Assembly (NCBI GenBank): GCA_023423045.1
Contig: JAFAGA010000011.1
Span: 43,660 to 107,659, forward strand
Length of the DNA: 64,000 bases
DNA from: Bacillota bacterium
Lineage (GTDB): Bacteria; Bacillota; Clostridia; Lachnospirales; Lachnospiraceae
Direction: 5' to 3'
In this document: in pieces, positions 54,120-63,654 of the stretch
Layout of the letters: each line of letters starts with the position of its first letter
How positions within the stretch are numbered: the first letter of the stretch is position 1
Translations under genes and position numbers: made by a program
The notes under the pieces: generated by a model
What the model was told of the DNA's origin: nothing
The model's database searches: none
What the model saw: the letters and a program-made list of their open reading frames with translations, nothing else

Positions 54120-55730
54120 ATGAATAAAGTTGCCGTAGTGGATGATGAAGCCAGACAGAGCAGAGGGCTGAAGAACATATTGATGCAGAAGCTTCAGGGC
54201 GTGGAGGTGGAGGCATTTACCAATGCTGATTCGGCGCTGGAATATATCCAAAGAGAGAAAGTCAAGATTGTTATCACCGATATCTGCATGCCTGAGACCG
54301 ATGGCCTTGAACTGACCAGAAGAATCAAGGAGATAGATGGAGGTGCCAAAATCATCCTGCTCACCGGCTTTGCAGAATTTGAATATGCCAGAAAGGCCAT
54401 CACCTTAGGGGCCTTTGATTATCTCCTGAAGCCGCTGAATCCGGATAAGATAAACGAGGTTTTGGTAAAGGCGATGAACGAGCTGGAGGCCGAAAAGAGG
54501 CTGCGGGAAGAGCATGAGCGCATGAAGAAGCAGCTGGATATGACTCTGCCGGTTTATCTGGAAAAATTGCTGAACCAATGGGTCTATGGATGGGCTTCCG
54601 AAGATGAGGTGAAGGAGATTGAAAAAATCATCTCAAGGAAAGACGATGGATTTATTATAGCGACAAAGCTGACCGGCCTGCATCATTGGCAGTCTACTTT
54701 GGAAACAGAGGAATTCAGTGATAGAAAGAGTCAAATCATCTGGTCCATGAGGCAGGCTCTAGGCAAGCCTTATCATACCCTGTCCTTTTTCAGCCAGATA
54801 TTGCAGGAGACGATGATAACAATTGTTACCTGTGAGGGGGGAACCGATGAGCTTTTCTCCTGCCTGGAAAGCCGAAGGCTGCAGGAGAGGCTTCAGAGGT
54901 TTGCCCGTGAACCGGGGCTGGAGGGGCTTCGTATTACCATCGGTCTTGGGGAACCCTTTCCCAGCTTAATAAATAATATCGGGAAATGCTATAAGAATGC
55001 GGTTACCGTACTGGAGTACGGATTTTATTTTCCGGATGCAAGGATTTTAAAGGCGTCTTATATTTTGCCCAGAAGGATATCCGCAATCAATATCAGCCTT
55101 GCGGAAGAGGAGCTGATCAAGGATGAGATCAGAAAAGGGGATGGGGATAAGGCGGCAGGTGCATTGATTGCCATCCTGGAGCGATATACAAACCATGGTT
55201 ATCCGGAACCGGAGCATCTGAAGATGAGCTGTGAGAATCTATTGAGACATGTGGCACTGTCGCTGCAATCGGAGCTTCGATGGCACTCCGGTGAAAACGA
55301 TCCGGAGAATACTGCTTATGATTCCCTGCTTCAAAGCATGAAGGATTACCTGGAAGCGCTGACCGAGGAAATCAATACAAAAAGAGCAGGGAAAAACAAT
55401 GAATTTGCCGCTAAATTCCGGAGTTATCTGGAACGGCATTATAAAGAAGATATCTCTTTGGAGGATATCGCAGAATACTTTCAGCTCACGCCGGCCTATT
55501 TCAGCACATTGGTTAAGGAACTCACCGGAATAAGCTTCTCTAAAAGCCTGATTATGGTGAGAATCAGCAAGGCGAAGGAGATGCTGAGGGATAGCAGCCT
55601 GAAGATTTATAGAATTGCCGAAGAGACCGGATACAGAGATGTGAAATATTTTAATCGTGTCTTCAAAAAAGAGACCGGAATCACGCCCATCAGGTACAGG
55701 GAAGATCTGAAGGGAATGAAGGTAGGATAA
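54120..55730 (+). CDS. YesN-type response regulator with AraC output
   Basis: A 536-residue regulator: receiver with DDE at 8-10, phospho-acceptor Asp54 in IVITDICMPET and Lys in FDYLLKPL; linker; AraC double HTH (DISLEDIAEYFQLTPAYFST and TGYRDVKYFNRVFKKETGIT). The start ATG follows GGGGGGATAAT; an ATG at 54096 precedes the ribosome site. It leads an operon with the same gene order as the one at 20.4 kb and probably activates its own importer and GH127 genes. Confidence 0.94.
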   Translation: MNKVAVVDDEARQSRGLKNILMQKLQGVEVEAFTNADSALEYIQREKVKIVITDICMPETDGLELTRRIKEIDGGAKIILLTGFAEFEYARKAITLGAFDYLLKPLNPDKINEVLVKAMNELEAEKRLREEHERMKKQLDMTLPVYLEKLLNQWVYGWASEDEVKEIEKIISRKDDGFIIATKLTGLHHWQSTLETEEFSDRKSQIIWSMRQALGKPYHTLSFFSQILQETMITIVTCEGGTDELFSCLESRRLQERLQRFAREPGLEGLRITIGLGEPFPSLINNIGKCYKNAVTVLEYGFYFPDARILKASYILPRRISAINISLAEEELIKDEIRKGDGDKAAGALIAILERYTNHGYPEPEHLKMSCENLLRHVALSLQSELRWHSGENDPENTAYDSLLQSMKDYLEALTEEINTKRAGKNNEFAAKFRSYLERHYKEDISLEDIAEYFQLTPAYFSTLVKELTGISFSKSLIMVRISKAKEMLRDSSLKIYRIAEETGYRDVKYFNRVFKKETGITPIRYREDLKGMKVG

Positions 55731-55744
55731 CAGGCAGCGGCAGA

Positions 55745-57565
55745 ATGGAGAGCAAGATGGACAGACTTTGGAATTATTACAGAAATCTAAATCTACAGAA
55801 TAAGCTGAGATTTTCCTATATTCTTCTTATTCTGATTCCCGTAACCCTTCTTTGTGTCGTATATTACGGGGTCGCATCCCAGAGCATTCTGGATATTGCA
55901 AAAAAGAATATTCTGGATGTTACGGTGAAAAATACACAGATCATTGATCACCAGCTGGAAGCAATCCAGAACGGAGCCGTAAACCTCAATGTGGATGCCG
56001 ATATTTTTGAAATGCTGAAGAACATGGAATATGTGCCGGAATCGAATCTGATGGTAATGGATAAAATAATGAACGTCATCCTTAAAAAGTATTTTACCAA
56101 TGACTATATCCTGTCTGCTAACATTATGACGCCGCGTTATATCTTCGGGGATAATTCGCAGCTGATCATTCCGAACCGGTTATTCTTTCAATCCGGCATC
56201 TATCAGCAGCTTCAAGGCAGGCGCGGGGAGGTAAACTGGATACCGACGTATCAGGTGGAGAAAGAGTTTAATCTGGACTTTACTACGGATAACAGCACCA
56301 TCTTTTCCCTGGCGCAGATACTGAATCCGGTGTTCATCAATCCGGAAAGGCCAAATGACGTACAGTATCTGGAAAAGGATTCGAATGCGGTGCTGATTGT
56401 TAATTTTAATGAAGAACTGATCCAGGATATGTTTGAAGGGAGCAATTCTGTCAAAGGCTCCTTCTACTGTATTTCCTCCATGGAAGGTAACATCGTGGCC
56501 CACTCGGATCATAGCAGAAATGGATCGGAAGAAAAGCTTCCCTGGCTAAAATATGCGGCGGGAGTGCGTAACGGAAGTGTTCTCCTGAAATATGAAAAGC
56601 AGTATGTTGTGGTGTGCTTTGCGGTATCCGACATCACCGGCTGGGTATCTGCTTCCGTAACACCGGTCAACAGTCTTTTAAACGATGTGTCCATAATTCA
56701 GGTCCTCACAGTAGTGGTGTGGATATTATTATTTATTCTGGCGATGGTGCTTTCAACAGTGTTCTCAAGGCGTATCACTCAGCCGGTTAACCGTCTGGTA
56801 ACAGCCATGAAGCAAGCAGGAAAAGGAAATTTCAGCCTTCGGCTTGCAACCAATGGAACGGATGAGATGCAGTACCTGACAAAAAAATACAATGAGATGG
56901 GGGAGAGAATCCAAAAGCTGATTGAGGAGAACTATAAAAGTGAGATTCGGAAAAAGGAATCGGAGATCATGGCTCTGAATCTCCAGTTGAATCCCCATTT
57001 TCTATATAATACGCTGAATATCATTAATATGATGGCATTGGAGGAGGGAAAGGAAGAGATCAGCAAAATACTCACCAGCCTCTCCGACATGCTCCAATAT
57101 ACCTTCCGAAACGAGCAGGAGATGGTGGTCTTTGAAGAAGAGTACCTTTGGCTTCAGAATTACCTGCACATTATGCAGGCACGGTTTGAAGGAAAATTCC
57201 AGGTGGAATATGAGGTGGAAAATGATATCTTCCAATATCATATTCCGAAGCTTTTACTGCAGCCGCTGGTGGAAAACGCCATTGTACACGGGTTTCGAGG
57301 CATGGAGAGCGGAGGGCTCCTGAGCATAAAGGGATGGAAGGAGGAAGGGAGGCTGTGCCTGGAGATTAAGGACAATGGGAAGGGGATGGATCCGGAAGAG
57401 CAAAAAAGAGCGATGAGCGGAGACTTTAACCGGATTGGACTGAGCAATGCGGTGCAAAGACTTGGGCTGATTTACGGCGAGGACGGCAGGCTGGAGATTA
57501 ACAGCGGACCGGGCAGGGGGACACGGATTATGGTCAGCGTTCCGCTGCAGAGCGGGGATCAATAA
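55745..57565 (+). CDS. YesM-type sensor histidine kinase
   Basis: A 606-residue kinase: first helix about residues 22-45 (FSYILLILIPVTLLCVVYYG), extracellular region, second helix (VVWILLFILAMVLSTVF), HAMP (QPVNRLVTAMKQAGKGNFSL), phospho-acceptor His in LQLNPHFLYNTLNIINMM, ATP site LLLQPLVENAIVHGFRG, DNGKGMD and NRIGLSNAV. An ATG four codons later (MDRLWN) has GGAGA in front and may be the real start. It partners the regulator encoded 14 bases upstream. Closely similar in build to the kinase at 22.1 kb. Confidence 0.94.
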   Translation: MESKMDRLWNYYRNLNLQNKLRFSYILLILIPVTLLCVVYYGVASQSILDIAKKNILDVTVKNTQIIDHQLEAIQNGAVNLNVDADIFEMLKNMEYVPESNLMVMDKIMNVILKKYFTNDYILSANIMTPRYIFGDNSQLIIPNRLFFQSGIYQQLQGRRGEVNWIPTYQVEKEFNLDFTTDNSTIFSLAQILNPVFINPERPNDVQYLEKDSNAVLIVNFNEELIQDMFEGSNSVKGSFYCISSMEGNIVAHSDHSRNGSEEKLPWLKYAAGVRNGSVLLKYEKQYVVVCFAVSDITGWVSASVTPVNSLLNDVSIIQVLTVVVWILLFILAMVLSTVFSRRITQPVNRLVTAMKQAGKGNFSLRLATNGTDEMQYLTKKYNEMGERIQKLIEENYKSEIRKKESEIMALNLQLNPHFLYNTLNIINMMALEEGKEEISKILTSLSDMLQYTFRNEQEMVVFEEEYLWLQNYLHIMQARFEGKFQVEYEVENDIFQYHIPKLLLQPLVENAIVHGFRGMESGGLLSIKGWKEEGRLCLEIKDNGKGMDPEEQKRAMSGDFNRIGLSNAVQRLGLIYGEDGRLEINSGPGRGTRIMVSVPLQSGDQ

Positions 57566-57685
57566 ATAATCCACCCCCTTAAAATGTTAGAATATTCAAT
57601 AGAAAAACGGGAGGATATAATTAGGCCATAATCATGATTATAAAAGCGGTAATGGAACGAGAAATTTAATTATGGAGGAAGAGCT

Positions 57686-59095
57686 ATGAGAAAAAGGATA
57701 TTGGCAGTTTTGATGGTTATGGCCATGGCAGTGGGATTAGTTGGATGCGGCACAACTGCAGCGACTTCCGATCAAGGGGAAAAACCGGCTGCGGGAACAG
57801 AGAGCAAGGGCGAAGAAGGAAAGGGCAGCAAAGAACAGATTGTTTTAAAATATACCGGCTGGGGTTCTCCGGCAGAGAAAAAAACAACTCAGAATGTAAT
57901 TAAGAATTTTGAGAAAGAACATCCCAATGTAAAGGTGGAGTATGTACATATACCCACTGATTACAATACAAAGCTGACCACGATGATCGCGGCAGGACAG
58001 GGGCCTGATTTGGCGCTGCTGAACGGAGATACCGCACTGCAGTGGGCGACCCAGGGAAAACTAAAGAATATGCTGGAGCTGGCAGAGGGAGATCCGGAGT
58101 TTAACCTGGATGAAATTCTTCCCCAGACAGTCTACTGGTGGGAGGAGGGCAAGGCCTGCGGTGTCAACGGCGCCCTGGAGGTATTTACTCTGATCTACAA
58201 TACGGATATCTTTGCCGAGGCGGGAATTGAGGTTCCTACAACGGAGGATAAGGCCTGGACCTGGGATGAATTTGTTGAGGTTGCGAGAACGCTGACCATC
58301 GACCAGAGCGGCAGAAATGCCCTGGATCCTAACTTCGATGCAAAGAATATTAAGCAGTTTGGCACCTATATTCCCGGCGGAGCGCTTATGTTAAGCTATG
58401 CCATGGCATACACCAATCAAGACTTCCTCACTGAGGACGGAACAAAGGTTAACTTGAGCGGCACACCGGCAATGGAGGCAATTCAGAAGTTTGCGGATCT
58501 GATTAATGTATACCATGTGGCTCCCTCTCCTGCACAGTCTAAAAACCTGCCGGGCGCTTCGACGGCTCTTGCTTCCAAGAAGGTGGCCATGGTTTGGGAC
58601 GGACAGTGGGCGTTAATGGACATGGCGGCAAATAAGGTTAACTTCAATGTGGGAATACCTCCCAAGATGTTTGATAAGCCCATGACCATCGCTCTTGGAG
58701 AACCGGTTGTCGTGTTCGAGAGCACAAAGTATCCGAAGGAAGCCTGGGAATTGCAGAAGGCATTTATGAACCCGGAGAATACCATGGAATTAATCGAAGG
58801 TGGCTTATGGATGCCTGTAAAATCAGAATGGTATGAAAAAGAGGAATTGATCAATCAATGGGCTGTCAATAATGCGGCACATCCCGATGGCTATATCGAT
58901 GCGGTTATGAATAATGGCTTTGCCAACGGCGTACCCAACTTAACCTATAGCATTAAGAATTTCCCCAAGATTATGGATGTTTTGAATCCGGCTCTGGATA
59001 AGGTTTGGCTAGGGGAAAGCTCCGCTGAGGACGCCATCGGTGCGGTTGTAGAAAACATGAACAAGGAAGTTCAGGGAAAATATCATAGACCATAG
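57686..59095 (+). CDS. CUT1 sugar ABC transporter substrate-binding lipoprotein
   Basis: A 469-residue lipoprotein with lipobox GLVGC (Cys21), polar linker to about residue 50, and binding domain beginning YTGWGSPAEKKTTQNVIKNF. It has the same length as the protein at 24.0 kb and shares segments such as LTIDQSGRNALDP, YHVAPSPAQSKNLPGASTAL and KVAMVWDGQW, so the two are paralogues that may bind different arabinosides. GGAGGAAGAG precedes the ATG. A hairpin separates it from the permeases. Confidence 0.93.
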   Translation: MRKRILAVLMVMAMAVGLVGCGTTAATSDQGEKPAAGTESKGEEGKGSKEQIVLKYTGWGSPAEKKTTQNVIKNFEKEHPNVKVEYVHIPTDYNTKLTTMIAAGQGPDLALLNGDTALQWATQGKLKNMLELAEGDPEFNLDEILPQTVYWWEEGKACGVNGALEVFTLIYNTDIFAEAGIEVPTTEDKAWTWDEFVEVARTLTIDQSGRNALDPNFDAKNIKQFGTYIPGGALMLSYAMAYTNQDFLTEDGTKVNLSGTPAMEAIQKFADLINVYHVAPSPAQSKNLPGASTALASKKVAMVWDGQWALMDMAANKVNFNVGIPPKMFDKPMTIALGEPVVVFESTKYPKEAWELQKAFMNPENTMELIEGGLWMPVKSEWYEKEELINQWAVNNAAHPDGYIDAVMNNGFANGVPNLTYSIKNFPKIMDVLNPALDKVWLGESSAEDAIGAVVENMNKEVQGKYHRP

Positions 59096-59120
59096 CTGAT
59101 AGGATATCGCGGTAAATATT

Positions 59121-59145
59121 ACAGCCGGACAGTTTGTCCGGCTGT
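59121..59145 (+). terminator. Hairpin between SBP and permease genes
   Basis: ACAGCCGGACA / TGTCCGGCTGT, 11-bp perfect stem with a 3-base loop, no T tract. Probably stabilises the SBP part of the mRNA more than it terminates. Confidence 0.7.
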
Positions 59146-59178
59146 AATAAAGTAAGGGTTGGAATGGAGGAAGAAAAC

Positions 59179-60081
59179 ATGTTAAAGAGAAGAAAAAAAG
59201 AAAGCTTTTTCGGAATCCTGTTCGCTTTACCGGTTATGCTGGGTTTTATTATATTTGTATTAGCCCCCCTGATCGTAAGCCTTGTACTGAGCGTAACGGA
59301 TTATAATGTCCTGGGAGCGGCTGCCGGATTCGTCGGTTTTGATAATTATAAGCATTTTTTTGATGGAACGGATATCTACTTCTTTAAATCCCTGAGGGTA
59401 ACGGCTTATTATGTATTGCTGAGCGTACCGCTTCAGATTGCCTTTGCATTTTTTATTGCAATGCTTCTGAATGCTAATATTAAGGGAAGATCTATTTTTA
59501 GGACTATTTTTTATTTACCGACCATCGTACCGGCGGTGGCATCCTCCATCGTATGGATGATGCTCTTTGATCCTGATACGGGAATCCTGAACACAGTATT
59601 AAAGGCGGTCGGGATGCCCGGGAGCAGATGGATCTATGGTGAGAGCACGGTAATTCCTTCTCTGGCCCTGATGAGCCTGTGGACCGTAGGAGGAACCGTG
59701 GTTATTTTTCTTGCCGGACTGCAGAATGTGCCCAAGGAATTATATGAGGCCGTAGAAGTGGATGGGGGCAATTGGTTCAGAAAATTGCTGGCTGTCACAC
59801 TGCCGATGGTTTCACCTACCATTTTCTTTAATTTGATTATGAGCTTTATCGGAAGCTTCCAGGTGTTCAGCCAGGCATATATCATGACGGCGGGCGGGCC
59901 GAGTAATTCCTCCCTGTTCTATGTTTATTATATGTACCGGGAGGCGTTCCAGTATGGAAACTTAGGGATTGCATCGGCTCTGGGCTGGATTTTATTTTTG
60001 ATCATCCTGGTGTTGACTCTGTTGGTATTTAGAACCTCGGCAGTCTGGGTGTTTTATGAGGGAGAGGTGAAGAATAAATGA
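59179..60081 (+). CDS. CUT1 sugar ABC transporter permease (UgpA type)
   Basis: A 300-residue six-helix permease. EAA loop LYEAVEVDGGNWFRKLLAVT with LPMV following. Many positions match the permease at 25.6 kb (IFRTIFYLPTIVPAVASSIV here, AFFRSLFYLPCILPAVASSF there). The ATG after TGGAGGAAGAAAAC is chosen over an upstream in-frame ATG at 59134 that lies before the ribosome site. The stop overlaps the next start by 4 bases. Confidence 0.94.
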   Translation: MLKRRKKESFFGILFALPVMLGFIIFVLAPLIVSLVLSVTDYNVLGAAAGFVGFDNYKHFFDGTDIYFFKSLRVTAYYVLLSVPLQIAFAFFIAMLLNANIKGRSIFRTIFYLPTIVPAVASSIVWMMLFDPDTGILNTVLKAVGMPGSRWIYGESTVIPSLALMSLWTVGGTVVIFLAGLQNVPKELYEAVEVDGGNWFRKLLAVTLPMVSPTIFFNLIMSFIGSFQVFSQAYIMTAGGPSNSSLFYVYYMYREAFQYGNLGIASALGWILFLIILVLTLLVFRTSAVWVFYEGEVKNK

Positions 60082-60911
60082 GAAAAAAGATGAAACCAGG
60101 CAAGTTATTTATCTATGTGTTCTTATTGACCGGCTCCTTCGTATGCCTGTTTCCATTCTATTGGATGTTCCGGAGCTCCTTTATGGATATGGGCCAGATC
60201 TTTGTGATGCCTCCTATTATGATTCCGAACCCCATCGTGGCAACGAATTATCCGGAGGCGCTGGAGGTTATGCCATATCTTAAGTATCTGGTAAATACCC
60301 TGATTATTGTGGCATCAAACCTGGGCGGTTCCATTCTTGCCGCCTCCCTTTGCGCTTTCAGTTTTTCCAGGCTTCGCTGGCCGGGAAGGGACAAGATTTT
60401 TATGCTTATCCTTACGAGCTTGATGATGCCGGGAATTGTCACCATGATACCTACCTTTGTAATGTGGTCCAAGCTGGGAGCGACCAATTCCCTGATTCCC
60501 CTGACACTGCCCATCTGGTTCGGCGGGAATGTATATAATATCTTTTTGTTCCGCCAATTCTTTCTCGGAATTCCCAGGGAGCTGGATGAGGCTGCCTACG
60601 TGGACGGGGCATCATTTTTTGCTGTTTATTGGAAGATCATATTACCCCTGGCAAAATCCGCTATGGTGGTGGTAGGTATCTTTTCCTTCCTGGGCAGCTG
60701 GAATGATTTCATGGGACCCTTGATTTATCTCAATGAGGAATCAAAATATACCCTGTCCCTCGGCTTGCAGCTGTTCCAGGGAAGCTATACGGCACAGTGG
60801 CATCTGTTGATGGCAGCATCCATACTTGTGCTGATGCCCGCAATTATTGTATTCTTTATAGGACAGAAACACATATTGGAAGGCATTGCAACAACGGGAA
60901 TCAAGGGATAA
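60078..60911 (+). CDS. CUT1 sugar ABC transporter permease (UgpE type)
   Basis: A 277-residue six-helix permease with EAA loop LDEAAYVDGASFFAVYWKII and C-terminus QKHILEGIATTGIKG. Translationally coupled to its partner by ATGA. Paralogue of the permease at 26.5 kb. The operon has no ATPase gene. A small hairpin and the second GH127 gene follow. Confidence 0.94.
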   Translation: MRKKMKPGKLFIYVFLLTGSFVCLFPFYWMFRSSFMDMGQIFVMPPIMIPNPIVATNYPEALEVMPYLKYLVNTLIIVASNLGGSILAASLCAFSFSRLRWPGRDKIFMLILTSLMMPGIVTMIPTFVMWSKLGATNSLIPLTLPIWFGGNVYNIFLFRQFFLGIPRELDEAAYVDGASFFAVYWKIILPLAKSAMVVVGIFSFLGSWNDFMGPLIYLNEESKYTLSLGLQLFQGSYTAQWHLLMAASILVLMPAIIVFFIGQKHILEGIATTGIKG

Positions 60912-60942
60912 GAAAGTCAAAGTTGTCTGAAATAATGTTGCT

Positions 60943-60967
60943 GCCTGGCGTTACAGTTTTGCCAGGC
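60943..60967 (+). terminator. Small hairpin before the second GH127 gene
   Basis: GCCTGGC / GCCAGGC, 7-bp stem with an 11-base loop, no T tract; likely an intra-operon processing or attenuation element. Confidence 0.45.
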
Positions 60968-61002
60968 AATAACAAAATAATGATAGAAAGCAGGAAAAGC
61001 AG

Positions 61003-63000
61003 ATGAAGGATCAGAGATTTTTACGAAGACCGGAGCATAAGCTGGTTCAGATTACCGAAGGCTTCTGGAAGGAACAGTTGGATAAAATACATTCAAAAAC
61101 CGTATGGGATGTATTGAATAAGTTTGAGCATGACCACGAAGAAGGGATCATGAAGAATTATGAGTGGGTGGCGGAAGGAAAAGCAGGAAAGCATATCGGA
61201 CCGCCCTGGTACGACGGATTAATCTGCGAGGTGATCCGGGGGCTGAGCGACATGATTGCCGCAGCCTATGATGCTGAAATAGATAAAAAAATTGAGTATT
61301 ATACGGAGAAAATCAGCCGGGCGCAGCAAAAGGATCCGGAGGGCTATATCAATACCTATACGACCCTGATCTGCCCGGACAAACGCTGGGGAGAGAACGG
61401 CGGAAGCATCATCTGGCAGCATGAGACTTATAATATCGGCTGCCTGGTGGAAGCGGGAGTGCATTATTATCAGGCGGTGGGTAAGACAGGATTATTAAAA
61501 TGTGCCATACTGGCAGCGGACTGCATGTGCCGGGTTATGGGACCGGAGCCCAGGAAGAATATCGTACCGGCTCATTCACTGGCAGAGGAGGCAATGGTTA
61601 AATTATACCGTCTGCTGAAAGGTGAGCCGGGGCTTGGAAAGCGTCTGAAGGAGGAGTACGGCTTAGAAGTGGAAGCCGGACAGTACCTGGAGCTGGCCAA
61701 ATTCTGGATGGATCACAGAGGTGTGCATCATAATCGGGCATCCTACCCCAAGTATATGGGAGAATATGCGCAGGATCATTGCAGGATTGAAGAGCAGTCG
61801 GAGGCGGTAGGTCATGCCGTACGGGCGGCTCTCATGTATACCGGCCTGGCAGCAGTCGGCATGGAGACCGGAGAGGATAAGTATCTGGAGGCGGCAAAAA
61901 GGATATGGGATAATGTGGAGCAGACCAAGCTTCATGTCAGCGGCGGGATCGGCGCGGTGCATAATGAAGAGCGCTTCGGATATCAGTACAGCCTTCCCAA
62001 TGACGCCTATCTGGAGACCTGCGCCGGAGCAGCGCTGGCCTTCTGGGCAGGAGAGATGCATCTGGCCTTCGGAGACAGCAGATATATGGACGTGTTTGAA
62101 AATGCCTTGTACAATAATGTTCTGCCCAGCCTGTCTGAAGATGGTGTGCATTATTTCTATGAAAATCCACTGATCAGCAATGGAAGCATCGAACGCTGGT
62201 CCTGGCATAATTGTCCCTGCTGTCCTCCCATGTTCCTGAAATTAATGGGAGGGCTTCAGGATTATATCTATTCCTTTGACGATGACAGAATCAATGTCAA
62301 TCTTCATATCGGAAGCACCGGACAGATTAAGAGGAAGAAAAGAACAATTACAGTGGAGCAAAAAGGCTGCGGTCTTCCCTGGACTGGAGAAAATCACATT
62401 ATACTTCACCTGGAGCAGGAGGAAGAGTTTACCCTTGCCGTCCGTAAGGTGGCCTGGTCCAAGAACTTCAATGTGACGATCGGAGGGGAAAGCTGCAATT
62501 CCTGTGATGAGAATGGCTTCATTACCATCCAAAGAAAATGGAAGGATGGGGATGCGATTGCCATTACGATGGAATTACCCGCAGTTAAGCTGGAGGCGCA
62601 CCCCTATGTCAGCGCAGATGTAGGCAGAGTAGCCCTGCAAAGAGGCCCTCTGTTATATTGCCTGGAGGAGACGGATAATCCCGGCGGAACAGATGTGATT
62701 CTGGGAATGGATCAACTTTGTACCCAGGAGAAGGATATCTGCGGGTCTGCAGTATGTATCACCGGTAAGTGTGCCGACGGAAAGGACTTTATGGCAGTGC
62801 CCTATTATCTGTGGAATAACCGTGGAAAGGGCACAATGAACGTGTGGGTAAGGCAGGAAGGAAAGGATCAGGATCACGGATCGTCAGGCGTGATCGCCGG
62901 AGATTATGCTGCCCATATGACGGGAAATCACGGGCCGATTCAAGATAAGCAAAGATGGGAAGGCAAGCTCTATCAGGAGTACTGCTCCCCGGTTTCTTGA
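61003..63000 (+). CDS. GH127-family beta-L-arabinofuranosidase-like protein
   Basis: A 665-residue GH127 (DUF1680) protein, divergent from the one at 27.8 kb. The catalytic set is intact: Glu338 and Cys340 in LETCAGAALAFW and Cys406/Cys407 in WHNCPCCPPMF (equal to HypBA1 Glu338, Cys340, Cys417, Cys418), with Cys404 in addition. No signal peptide. The different N-terminal half (WVAEGKAGKHIGPPWYDGLI) suggests another substrate than its paralogue. AGAAAGCAGG lies before the ATG. Last gene of the operon, ending at a terminator near 63.1 kb. Confidence 0.88.
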   Translation: MKDQRFLRRPEHKLVQITEGFWKEQLDKIHSKTVWDVLNKFEHDHEEGIMKNYEWVAEGKAGKHIGPPWYDGLICEVIRGLSDMIAAAYDAEIDKKIEYYTEKISRAQQKDPEGYINTYTTLICPDKRWGENGGSIIWQHETYNIGCLVEAGVHYYQAVGKTGLLKCAILAADCMCRVMGPEPRKNIVPAHSLAEEAMVKLYRLLKGEPGLGKRLKEEYGLEVEAGQYLELAKFWMDHRGVHHNRASYPKYMGEYAQDHCRIEEQSEAVGHAVRAALMYTGLAAVGMETGEDKYLEAAKRIWDNVEQTKLHVSGGIGAVHNEERFGYQYSLPNDAYLETCAGAALAFWAGEMHLAFGDSRYMDVFENALYNNVLPSLSEDGVHYFYENPLISNGSIERWSWHNCPCCPPMFLKLMGGLQDYIYSFDDDRINVNLHIGSTGQIKRKKRTITVEQKGCGLPWTGENHIILHLEQEEEFTLAVRKVAWSKNFNVTIGGESCNSCDENGFITIQRKWKDGDAIAITMELPAVKLEAHPYVSADVGRVALQRGPLLYCLEETDNPGGTDVILGMDQLCTQEKDICGSAVCITGKCADGKDFMAVPYYLWNNRGKGTMNVWVRQEGKDQDHGSSGVIAGDYAAHMTGNHGPIQDKQRWEGKLYQEYCSPVS

Positions 63001-63058
63001 GATTAGCTTCATACATGTAAACAACGAGAAGTGGCAAGCCATTTCTCCTATATTAACA

Positions 63059-63100
63059 AGAGGTTTGGCCCGGTGGAAACAGGGCTAAACCTCTATGTTT
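63059..63100 (+). terminator. Terminator of the second GH127 operon
   Basis: AGAGGTTTGGCCC / GGGCTAAACCTCT, 13-bp stem with one G-T pair, 10-base loop, then ATGTTTTG. Confidence 0.8.
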
Positions 63101-63167
63101 TGTATAGCGCATATCATGAAATTTGCCATCGCCGGCAAATCTGGATACCTAAGGAGGAGAATGATTC

Positions 63168-63410
63168 TCAGCGGCGTTTATTCATTTTCTCGTTGCCATG
63201 CTTAAAATGCCCTGTTGCCTTTGCCATGATTAGCTGAGCCTCTTTATCCTCCGCGTCTTCCATATCCGCAATGAAGTCCTCGGCTTTGCTGCCGCTTAGG
63301 GTGGTGACTTGTTTTCCATGCCACGATATGAAAACCTTTCTATCCTTTGTTATTTTGTATGTAAAGATTTCTTCGTCGAGCTTTCCTCGTTTATCAACAG
63401 GCTTTTCCAT
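63168..63410 (-). CDS. Small conserved-looking hypothetical protein
   Basis: An 80-residue hydrophilic protein without signal peptide or membrane helix. It reads like a compact domain: FTYKITKDRKVFISWHGKQV, TLSGSKAEDFIADMEDAEDK, then AQLIMAKATGHFKHGNEKMN. GGAG lies before the ATG (AATAGGAGCTAATAT). I recognise no named family and no motif that gives a function; length and Lys/Glu balance suggest a real gene. Converges on the GH127 operon terminator. Confidence 0.65.
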   Translation of the reverse strand: MEKPVDKRGKLDEEIFTYKITKDRKVFISWHGKQVTTLSGSKAEDFIADMEDAEDKEAQLIMAKATGHFKHGNEKMNKRR

Positions 63411-63654
63411 ATATTAGCTCCTATTTAAATATGAATTATAGATTATGCATTATCCGGTCAACATTCATTATAGCATGTTTCCTATGTGATTAAAAGCAAT
63501 TCGGAATTTTTACGCTGGGGTATTGCAGGCTGAACTGTAACGAGGCATTCAACCCCTGCAGGTCCGGTCATGCAGGACGGCATATGGACAAATAACCAGT
63601 TATTGCTTATAATAATTATAAATGTAAAATAAAAGCAAAAGAGAGGTATTATAA

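Noticed and set aside
61663..62208. 181-codon minus-strand frame in the second GH127 gene
   Set aside because: Antisense to the catalytic core of GH127; no start signals.
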